Assembly: GCA_964465375.1 (NCBI GenBank)
Contig: CAYXIJ010000051.1
Coordinates: forward strand, 1 to 5,256
DNA length: 5,256 nucleotides
From: CAJWKT01 sp964465375
Lineage (GTDB): Bacteria > Pseudomonadota > Gammaproteobacteria > Steroidobacterales > Rariloculaceae
Reading direction: 5' to 3'
Shown piece by piece: positions 1-5,256 of this stretch (position 1 is the first letter of the stretch; each line of letters opens with the position of its first letter). The notes under the pieces were generated by a model, which saw only the letters and a list, made by a program, of their open reading frames with translations, searched no databases and was not told where the DNA came from. Both the position numbers and the translations under genes were made by a program.

Positions 1-185
1 AGATTACCATTACCACATCCTATCTCTAATATGGAAGATCCAACTGGGATCAATTCCTGCATTACCTTTATATCTTCTGAATAAAAACCAATAGATTTTT
101 TGATCCAACTAGACCTTTCAGAAGCTAAATTATCAAAATGTTTTTTTACTAATTCTTTAATATTTATTTTTTTATCATTTATCAT
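1..185 (-). CDS. Class I SAM-dependent methyltransferase, N-terminal part, cut by the window edge
   Basis: Reading the minus strand from the ATG at 185 gives 61 open codons that run off the left edge; the start is MINDKKINIKEL. Residues 52-61 read ILEIGCGNGN, the glycine-rich motif I that binds S-adenosylmethionine in class I (Rossmann-fold) methyltransferases. Before it, residues 17-47 contain FDNLASERSSWIKK, a tyrosine-rich stretch and LIP. From memory this layout resembles the front of bifunctional proteins in polysaccharide loci, where a methyltransferase is fused to a family 2 glycosyltransferase; that is inference, since the rest is missing. The start is supported by GGAA at 191-194, five bases upstream, lying in the 13-base gap after the dehydrogenase stop. 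The methyl acceptor is unknown. I am confident in the methyltransferase fold and unsure of substrate and full architecture. Confidence 0.82.
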   Translation of the reverse strand, partial: MINDKKINIKELVKKHFDNLASERSSWIKKSIGFYSEDIKVMQELIPVGSSILEIGCGNGN

Positions 186-190
186 AATAA

Positions 191-194
191 TTCC
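191..194 (-). promoter_or_regulatory. Ribosome binding site of the methyltransferase gene
   Basis: The minus strand reads TTGGAATTATT and then ATG. GGAA lies five bases before the start codon at 185, a normal Shine-Dalgarno distance, and sits between the dehydrogenase stop (199-201) and the next start. It supports the ATG at 185 as the true start of the truncated downstream gene. Confidence 0.55.
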
Positions 195-198
195 AAAA

Positions 199-1461
199 CT
201 AAAGCGACCAATACCTAATTTTATTTGATGAAAATAAATTTTTGTATTTTCCTGAAATATCAAATACTTTAGTTGAATTTTTAGTATGTTTTAAAATATC
301 AATGTTATTATTTGATAAAAACTTATGTGGCACAGCAATAATTATACAATCATATTTTCCATCTAAATTGGACAATGTAATATTATAGTTACTATGCACT
401 TCTTCTTTATCAACAATTGGGTCATAAATATCTATTTTATAAGCCTTATCTATAAAAATTTTTGCTAATGTTGCCGCTTTTGAATTTCTAATATCTGGAA
501 CATTTTCTTTAAATGAAATGCCAATTTGTAATATTTTATCTTTATAGGAAATTTGTTGTTCTATTATTTCAGAAAATATGTTGGTCATATTATCATTTAA
601 TTTTCTACCAGCTAAAATTATGTCCGAACTAGCTCCTATTTTTTTAGCAATATGAGCTAAGTAATATGGATCTACTCCTATACAATGTCCTCCAACTAGA
701 CCTGGCTGAAATGGTAGAAAATTCCATTTAGTTTTTGCTGCATCTAATACATCATATACTGATATATTTAATTTTTGACATAAAAGTGATATTTCATTTA
801 TGAAAGCAATATTTATATCTCTTTGTGCATTTTCTATTGCTTTCGCAGTTTCTGCTACCTCTATACTAGTAGCATAAAAAACTCCTGCCTTTACAATTTT
901 AGCATAAATCTCACCTACAATTTTTGTAATTTTTGAATTACTACCAGATACTACCTTTACTATTTTATCAATAGAATGTTTTTTATCTCCAGGATTTATT
1001 CTTTCAGGGCTATACCCTAAATAAAAACTCTTGTTTAATTTATAACCAGACTCTTTAGATATTATAGGAGCGCATACTTTCTCTGTTACCCCAGGATAAA
1101 CTGTACTTTCAAATATTATTATAGCACCTTTATTTATTATTTCTCCAACCAATTTACAAGCGTGTCTCAGTAGTGACAAATCTGGTATATTATCATTCTT
1201 TACAGGAGTGGGAACAGTAACAATATATATATTTTTTTTCTTTATTAAATTTTTATCACAAGTAAAAGTAATATTTTCAGCTTTTTTAAGTACACTTTTT
1301 TTTACTTCTTTAGTGTTATCATAATTATTTTCAAGTTCTACTATTCTTTTATTAGAAACATCATAACCTATTACTGAAAAATGAGATGCTAATTTCATTG
1401 CTAATGGCAAACCAACATACCCTAAACCTACTATAACTATTTCCTTATTTAAATAATTCAT
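199..1461 (-). CDS. UDP-N-acetylhexosamine 6-dehydrogenase (TviB/WbpA-type nucleotide-sugar dehydrogenase)
   Basis: A complete protein of 420 residues, the usual length for the UDP-glucose/GDP-mannose dehydrogenase family. These cytoplasmic enzymes oxidise C6 of a nucleotide sugar to a carboxylate with two NAD+. Visible features are the NAD-binding GLGYVG (12-17), FESTVYPG (117-124), YSPERINPGDKKH (150-162), TAKAIENAQRD with Lys207 and Asn211, the catalytic cysteine in GGHCIGVDPYYL (Cys260), and FKENVPDIRNS in the C-terminal domain (from 317). SPERINPGDKKH is typical of the TviB/WbpA/CapL group acting on UDP-N-acetylhexosamines; UDP-glucose dehydrogenases carry a NPEFLREG-type motif there. 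The likely substrate is therefore UDP-GlcNAc, with UDP-GalNAc or UDP-ManNAc possible. The frame is open back to a TTG at 1479, but that codon has no ribosome binding site. The ATG at 1461 has CGGGA ten bases upstream and puts GLGYVG at the normal distance from the N terminus. The gene follows the glycosyltransferase by 35 bases and ends in TAG. Confidence 0.95.
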   Translation of the reverse strand: MNYLNKEIVIVGLGYVGLPLAMKLASHFSVIGYDVSNKRIVELENNYDNTKEVKKSVLKKAENITFTCDKNLIKKKNIYIVTVPTPVKNDNIPDLSLLRHACKLVGEIINKGAIIIFESTVYPGVTEKVCAPIISKESGYKLNKSFYLGYSPERINPGDKKHSIDKIVKVVSGSNSKITKIVGEIYAKIVKAGVFYATSIEVAETAKAIENAQRDINIAFINEISLLCQKLNISVYDVLDAAKTKWNFLPFQPGLVGGHCIGVDPYYLAHIAKKIGASSDIILAGRKLNDNMTNIFSEIIEQQISYKDKILQIGISFKENVPDIRNSKAATLAKIFIDKAYKIDIYDPIVDKEEVHSNYNITLSNLDGKYDCIIIAVPHKFLSNNNIDILKHTKNSTKVFDISGKYKNLFSSNKIRYWSL

Positions 1462-1471
1462 TACATAAATA

Positions 1472-1476
1472 TCCCG
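1472..1476 (-). promoter_or_regulatory. Probable ribosome binding site that decides the dehydrogenase start
   Basis: The minus strand reads CGGGA ten bases before the ATG at 1461. The spacing is at the long end of normal. No purine-rich motif precedes the alternative TTG at 1479, so this site favours the ATG. It lies in the loop of a weak five-pair stem (AATAT...ATATT), probably too weak to matter. Confidence 0.4.
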
Positions 1477-1496
1477 CAATATTAAAAATTAGTTTA

Positions 1497-2627
1497 TTAA
1501 AAGTTTTTATATAATTCCTCATACAAAAAAAGTGTATTTTTAATTACTTGATTTTCTGACATATCACTTTCTACTAACTCTCTACTTTTTAATCCATAAC
1601 TTTTTCTTAATTCATCATTCTCCGCTAAATACAGTATAGCTCTAGTAATTGCGTTAATATCATTATACTGAACTAACTCAGCATTAACAGATTGAATAGC
1701 AATTTCACGACTACCAGGAACATCTGTAGATATTATAGCTCTTCCTGAAGAAGCAGCTTCCAATAAACTTTTGGGCAAGCCTTCTCTTCTACTAAGAAGT
1801 ATAGCTATATGTGAAATCTCCCATATTTTTTTTATATCCTCAACCTCCCCTAAAAATTCAATATTATTATTCTCAATATTTTCTATATATTGTTTACTTA
1901 TGGGTCTGATATTATTTTTATCTAATCCACCTGCTAATATTAATTTAATATTTTTATTTTTTTTAAATGCTATATTAAAAGCATCAATAAGATTCTCTAT
2001 ACCCTTATCCTTAATTAAACGTCCTACATAACTTATTACTATTGGTGGATATGACGGTTCTTGCTGAAATTTGTGTATATTAGTATTTACTCCCGAACCT
2101 CTAATTAAATAAATTTTATAGGTAGGACACAACAAAAATTTATTAACATATTTTTTATCATCTTTATTCTGAACTATGACTTTTAAATTTCTTTTTTTAA
2201 AACCAATAATTAAAAATAAAGTTATAAAATATTTTATTATTTTCGCTTTTAAATTATTTACTAAAAACAAGGTTCCTAATCCTGTCACTGCAGCAACAAA
2301 TTTAATTTTAGTATTAAAAAAAGTTGCAAATAAGCCCAAAATAATAGATTGCATTGAAACAGCATGTAATATTGATACATTAGATATTTTAATGGCTTCT
2401 CTAACTTCTAAGATATTATTAAAAATAGTAAAAATCGAAAAACTGCCTCTTTTTATATTTAAATTAAAACAGTCAATATCATATTGTTTTATTTGATCTA
2501 TTTTACCTGTATCTTTACAAGCCACATAAACTTCATATCCTTTATTTTTGCTTGCTAAGGCTAATGATAGTCTATGAGATAAAAAATACCAATCTTCAGT
2601 CACCAAATATAAAATTTTTTTACTCAT
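1497..2627 (-). CDS. Family 4 (GT-B fold) glycosyltransferase for polysaccharide repeat-unit assembly
   Basis: A complete protein of 376 residues, normal length for a GT4 enzyme. It should transfer a sugar from a nucleotide donor onto a growing lipid-linked oligosaccharide at the cytoplasmic face of the inner membrane. The N-terminal acceptor-side domain opens with KKILYLVTEDWYFLSHRL (3-20), a common opening in O-antigen GT4 enzymes, and continues with ILHAVSMQS (86-94) and AVTGLGTLF (113-121). A hydrophobic stretch near 132-143 may help it associate with the membrane. The C-terminal donor domain holds GSGVNT (177-182), VGRLIKDKG (201-209), LAGG (231-234), the EX7E motif with Glu282 and Glu290 in REGLPKSLLE, and STDVPGSRE (300-308). 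Donor and acceptor sugars cannot be read from the sequence. The start ATG lies ten bases after the upstream gene's stop. No good Shine-Dalgarno is visible there (the nearest, AAAGG, is about 19 bases away), so translation may depend on coupling to the upstream gene. It ends in TAA. Confidence 0.93.
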   Translation of the reverse strand: MSKKILYLVTEDWYFLSHRLSLALASKNKGYEVYVACKDTGKIDQIKQYDIDCFNLNIKRGSFSIFTIFNNILEVREAIKISNVSILHAVSMQSIILGLFATFFNTKIKFVAAVTGLGTLFLVNNLKAKIIKYFITLFLIIGFKKRNLKVIVQNKDDKKYVNKFLLCPTYKIYLIRGSGVNTNIHKFQQEPSYPPIVISYVGRLIKDKGIENLIDAFNIAFKKNKNIKLILAGGLDKNNIRPISKQYIENIENNNIEFLGEVEDIKKIWEISHIAILLSRREGLPKSLLEAASSGRAIISTDVPGSREIAIQSVNAELVQYNDINAITRAILYLAENDELRKSYGLKSRELVESDMSENQVIKNTLFLYEELYKNF

Positions 2628-2637
2628 TTTAATTAAT

Positions 2638-3357
2638 TTAAATATACCTTTTTATAAAATAAAATATAATTCCTATATATTCGTATATTGATAGATTGTT
2701 TAAAGTAACTGTTCTTGAATCAGGTAAGAAAGACTTATAAGTAACCATATTTTGTTTTTTTAAGATATATGATTTTACTTTAAATCCTTGTTTTTTTAAA
2801 GATAATGCCATTCTTAAAGAGTGCCTTGGACTAGTTACCAATAATACTGATAATTCTTTATTAAGATTATTTTTCATAAATACTTTTAATAAATTTTTAG
2901 AAGTTTCATGTGTATTTCTGCTATTAGTTTCTATAATAATATTATTATAATTTATGATATTTCTTACAGTTTCAGCTTCAGACTTACCAGATAAATTAAT
3001 TTTACCTCCTGATAGTACTAATGGTAAATTATATTTTTCAGAAATTTTTTCACCTAACTTTGCTCGTAGAACGGTATTAGCAGAAGGATGCCACATGAAA
3101 TTAATGTCCTTATATATACCTGCAGTAGGCACCAATACTACAGAATATTTTTCCTGATCGTAATTAAAATTGTCACCCTTAGTGAGTGGATATTCCAGTA
3201 AATTTGAGAAAAATGGAGTTAAAGTTATATAAAATATAAAAATTATTATTTTAAATATAAATATTTTTTTTTCTGCATTTACAAAAAATATAGTTACTAG
3301 TAATAACCAAAAAATTGGCAAAGGATAAAAAAATATAGAATATATAACTTCTTTCAA
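2638..3357 (-). CDS. DUF218 (ElyC/SanA/YdcF family) membrane-anchored protein, TTG start
   Basis: A complete protein of 239 residues. Two hydrophobic segments near 6-26 and 32-50 are joined by a short lysine-containing loop (NAEKK), which by the positive-inside rule would place the loop in the cytoplasm and the C-terminal domain in the periplasm. The DUF218 domain spans about 72-235 and shows VVLVPTAG (73-80), LVLSGG (113-118), GKSEAETVRNI (124-134), ETNSRNTHET (143-152), LLVTSPRHSLRMALSLKKQGF (172-192, family-typical) and LSIYEYIGIIFY (222-233). The first strand usually ends in a glycine-rich LGGG-like turn; here it reads VPTAG, so this is a divergent member. E. coli relatives (ElyC, SanA) affect the cell envelope, but the family's reaction is poorly defined. 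The start is TTG: the frame has a stop three codons upstream, the first in-frame ATG is codon 88, inside the domain, and AGAGGA lies ten bases before the TTG. The gene begins one base after the asnB stop, indicating translational coupling. Its place in the operon suggests a polysaccharide role, not a known one. Confidence 0.88.
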   Translation of the reverse strand: MKEVIYSIFFYPLPIFWLLLVTIFFVNAEKKIFIFKIIIFIFYITLTPFFSNLLEYPLTKGDNFNYDQEKYSVVLVPTAGIYKDINFMWHPSANTVLRAKLGEKISEKYNLPLVLSGGKINLSGKSEAETVRNIINYNNIIIETNSRNTHETSKNLLKVFMKNNLNKELSVLLVTSPRHSLRMALSLKKQGFKVKSYILKKQNMVTYKSFLPDSRTVTLNNLSIYEYIGIIFYFIKRYI

Positions 3358-3358
3358 G

Positions 3359-5218
3359 CTAATTTATTCCTCTATTTTCACACCAATGATAATAAGATAT
3401 TAAAGTCCATAATTTCCATGAAGTATCCTTATTTTTATAAAATAAATCATTCTTCCACGAATCTATTAAAGAATGATTCTGAATTCCAATTTTATCTAAA
3501 TTTTGCTTCATTGAGACATGTTCTATCATACTTCTTAAATCTTTTTTAAACCAATTTGCTAAGGGAACTTCAAAACCTTTCTTAGGTAAATTTATAGACC
3601 ATTTTGGTAATCTTTTTGAAAATACACTTCTTAAAACTTTTTTTCCTTTAAATGCTCCTACTTTATATTTTCCAGGTATAGAAAATGCGTATTCTACAAG
3701 TTCTCTATCTAAAAAAGGAGATCTGACTTCTAAGCTATTTGCCATACTCATTCTATCTAATTTAACTAACATATCTCCTGCTAATGAAATAGCCAAATCA
3801 CCTGCTAAAATTGAATTAATATTATCAGGAAATCCTTTACGTGCTTCTTCAAATATTTTTCTATAATTTCTTTTACTTCCCAATATCTCCTTAATATCTT
3901 TTTCATTTAATTGCTTTAACCAGTTAATATGCCTATCAATTGGATCACTAGTAATATTTAATAAATATCTTTTTAATCGCCTTGAAAACTCTCCATATTG
4001 ACTATCTTTGTTTTCAATTAAAGTATTTATAATTAATTTTCTTAAATTCCTAGGAATCATTAATCCCAAATTTGTCCATTTTTCTCCTATATATTTTCTA
4101 TATCCTCCAAAAACCTCATCGCCCCCATCTCCAGATAACGCAACTGTTATACTTTTAGATACTTCCTTAGATAGCGCGTAGAATGGCAAAGAGCTTGAAT
4201 CAGCAAATGGCTCATCGCTTGCATCAAATACCTCAGGTATGATATTTAACAAGCTTTTAGGCGACATTTCTATTTCGAAATGTTTCATTCCAAAATATTT
4301 TGCTAATCTTTTAGCATCTGGTCTTTCTTCATAGTATTTGCTAGAATTTTCAAAACCCAAAGTGAAGCATGGTATTTTTTTATCTATCTCAGATAAAGAC
4401 GATAAAATTAAACTAGAATCTAATCCGCCTGAAAGCAATAACCCTACTGGAACATCAGAGACTAATCGTCTATCAACTGATTTATCAAAAATATTTATTA
4501 AATTATCAGGTATTTCTCTTTGATTAAAATCATTAGACACCTTATGTGAAAGATTATACCAACGTGATAAATTAATACCATCCTTACTTACTTCTAATAA
4601 ATGTCCAGGAGGAACTTTATTTACTTTTTCATAGATAGATATTGGATCATGAATAAATCTAAAACTAAATAGACTATCAACAGCATTAATATTTACTGGC
4701 CCACAATCAGCTATTTTTTCTAAACTTTTTAAATCAGATGAAAAAGAAATTATATTAATATTATGAGAATAATATAAAGGTTTTTTTCCAAATGGATCTC
4801 TTACTAAATATAACTTTTGTGTTTTTAAATCCCATATAGCAAAGGCATACATACCAGACAAATAATCTAGAAGCTTAATACCCCATTTATCCCATCCTGC
4901 TAATAAAACCTCACAATCTGAATTAGAAGTAAATTTATAACCATATTTAATTAATTTTAACTTTATTTCTTCAAAATTATATATTTCACCATTATAAATG
5001 ATTACTTTACTATAGCCATGCATAGGTTGTTTTCCTGCTTCGGAAGTATCAATCACACTTAATCTAGAGTGAACAAAATATGATTTTGAATCTACCCATT
5101 TATCTTGTTGATCTGGACCTCTAGGATATAGTCTTTTTAAAGCTATTGACATTTTCTTATCTAAATCAGCATTTCTAATTATCCCATTAAAATTTATAAC
5201 ACCCGTAAATCCACACAT
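3359..5218 (-). CDS. asnB: Glutamine-dependent asparagine synthase-like amidotransferase
   Basis: A complete protein of 619 residues, in the usual range for AsnB-type enzymes. The N-terminal class II glutaminase domain (about 2-200) has the catalytic Cys2 exposed after loss of Met1 (MCGFTG), then RGPD (33-36), RLSVID (52-57), YNGEIYN (75-81), SDCEVLL (100-106), SGMYAFAIWD (121-130) and RDPFGKKPLYY (140-150). The synthetase domain (about 235-615) has the PP-loop SGGLDSS (263-269) that binds ATP, LSGDGGDEVFGGY (361-373) and DRMSMANSLEVRSPFLD (488-504). All key residues are present, so it should release ammonia from glutamine and transfer it to an adenylated carboxylate. In a polysaccharide locus beside a nucleotide-sugar 6-dehydrogenase, the acceptor could be a uronic acid, giving a uronamide, instead of aspartate; this is inference from context. 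The ATG at 5218 is fixed by the need for cysteine at position 2; the site before it is weak (AAAG, four bases away). It ends in TAG, one base before the next gene. Confidence 0.95.
   Translation of the reverse strand: MCGFTGVINFNGIIRNADLDKKMSIALKRLYPRGPDQQDKWVDSKSYFVHSRLSVIDTSEAGKQPMHGYSKVIIYNGEIYNFEEIKLKLIKYGYKFTSNSDCEVLLAGWDKWGIKLLDYLSGMYAFAIWDLKTQKLYLVRDPFGKKPLYYSHNINIISFSSDLKSLEKIADCGPVNINAVDSLFSFRFIHDPISIYEKVNKVPPGHLLEVSKDGINLSRWYNLSHKVSNDFNQREIPDNLINIFDKSVDRRLVSDVPVGLLLSGGLDSSLILSSLSEIDKKIPCFTLGFENSSKYYEERPDAKRLAKYFGMKHFEIEMSPKSLLNIIPEVFDASDEPFADSSSLPFYALSKEVSKSITVALSGDGGDEVFGGYRKYIGEKWTNLGLMIPRNLRKLIINTLIENKDSQYGEFSRRLKRYLLNITSDPIDRHINWLKQLNEKDIKEILGSKRNYRKIFEEARKGFPDNINSILAGDLAISLAGDMLVKLDRMSMANSLEVRSPFLDRELVEYAFSIPGKYKVGAFKGKKVLRSVFSKRLPKWSINLPKKGFEVPLANWFKKDLRSMIEHVSMKQNLDKIGIQNHSLIDSWKNDLFYKNKDTSWKLWTLISYYHWCENRGIN
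3368..3373 (-). promoter_or_regulatory. Strong ribosome binding site inside the end of asnB, serving the TTG-started DUF218 gene
   Basis: The minus strand reads AGAGGA within the Arg-Gly codons near the end of the amidotransferase gene, ten bases before the TTG at 3357. It is the best Shine-Dalgarno match among the gene starts in this window. It is the main evidence that the TTG is used, because there is no nearby in-frame ATG. Confidence 0.6.
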
Positions 5219-5224
5219 ATTACT

Positions 5225-5256
5225 TTAAGAACTTTCTATAATATTTTTATATACAT
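5225..5256 (-). CDS. Possible 3' end of an upstream gene
   Basis: One minus-strand frame entering from the right edge reads VYKNIIESS and then TAA at 5225-5227, six bases before the asnB start. The short spacing matches the rest of the operon, and the residues would suit the C-terminal helix of a glycosyltransferase or similar protein. Another frame closes at TAG (5236-5238) after MYIKIL and could be the real one. With only 32 bases nothing can be said about function. The entry mainly records that no promoter is evident here and that the operon probably begins further upstream. Confidence 0.3.
   Translation of the reverse strand, partial: VYKNIIESS

Noticed and set aside
1462..1479. Six-residue N-terminal extension of the dehydrogenase from a TTG start
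   Set aside because: There is no ribosome binding site before the TTG. The ATG at 1461 has CGGGA upstream and places the NAD-binding motif at the usual position.
1462..1496. Possible terminator or regulatory hairpin between the glycosyltransferase and dehydrogenase genes
   Set aside because: The only inverted repeat is a five-pair all-A/T stem (AATAT...ATATT) with no following T run; it is too weak to terminate transcription.
1771..2031. Plus-strand open frame of 86 codons opposite the glycosyltransferase
   Set aside because: It lies antisense to the conserved donor domain of the GT4 gene, has no family motif, and its composition (Ile, Leu, Phe, Ser) is what an AT-rich antisense frame gives.
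2176..2496. Plus-strand open frame of 106 codons opposite the N-terminal half of the glycosyltransferase
   Set aside because: It is antisense to a well-supported gene, rich in Lys, Ile, Phe and Leu, with no recognisable domain; it is best explained as a shadow.
2954..3157. Plus-strand open frame opposite the DUF218 domain
   Set aside because: It is antisense to conserved family motifs (SGG, SEAE) and has no coding features of its own.
4338..4523. Plus-strand open frame opposite the PP-loop region of asnB
   Set aside because: It is antisense to the most conserved part of the amidotransferase, short and motif-free.
5219..5256. Promoter for asnB in the AT-rich right edge
   Set aside because: The bases resemble a -10 box only because the region is nearly all A/T. 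There is no paired -35 element, and a plausible upstream coding end occupies the same bases.
1..5256. Defence system, CRISPR array, insertion sequence or tRNA within the window
   Set aside because: The genes account for nearly every base; I saw no repeat arrays, transposase motifs, terminal inverted repeats or RNA folds. All the genes except the DUF218 one fit a standard polysaccharide locus.

Overview
This is a gene-dense, strongly AT-rich bacterial window. G+C was about 25-30% in the lines I counted by hand. Every supported gene is on the minus strand, so transcription runs from the right edge (5256) to the left edge (1). The content is a segment of a surface-polysaccharide (O-antigen, capsule or exopolysaccharide) biosynthesis locus. 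The host cannot be named from this sequence. An AT-rich Gram-negative bacterium is the most natural reading, because the dehydrogenase resembles the TviB/WbpA group and the DUF218 protein has an ElyC/YdcF-like layout, but this is inference.

In order of transcription the window holds: a possible last few codons of an upstream gene (5225-5256); a complete AsnB-type glutamine-dependent amidotransferase (3359-5218); a membrane-anchored DUF218 (ElyC/SanA/YdcF) protein that starts at TTG one base after the asnB stop (2638-3357); a GT4-family glycosyltransferase (1497-2627); a UDP-N-acetylhexosamine 6-dehydrogenase of the TviB/WbpA type (199-1461); and the first 61 codons of a class I SAM-dependent methyltransferase, cut by the left edge (1-185). 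Gaps between genes are 6, 1, 10, 35 and 13 bases. There is no room for an internal promoter and I see no terminator, so the genes probably form one polycistronic unit that continues beyond both edges. No stretch of 300 bases lacks a gene.

The genes suggest a shared job. The dehydrogenase would oxidise C6 of a UDP-HexNAc to give a UDP-HexNAc-uronic acid. The glycosyltransferase would add a sugar to the growing repeat unit on its lipid carrier. The AsnB-like enzyme could convert the uronic acid carboxylate to an amide (a uronamide), as proposed for AsnB homologues in some O-antigen loci. The methyltransferase, possibly the front half of a methyltransferase-glycosyltransferase fusion, could decorate or extend the chain. 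The DUF218 protein has no assigned reaction and is the least explained gene here. I saw no RNA genes, mobile elements, CRISPR arrays or clear regulatory sites beyond ribosome binding sites, and nothing that requires a new system. The points most worth a second look are the uronamide hypothesis and the divergent DUF218 protein.
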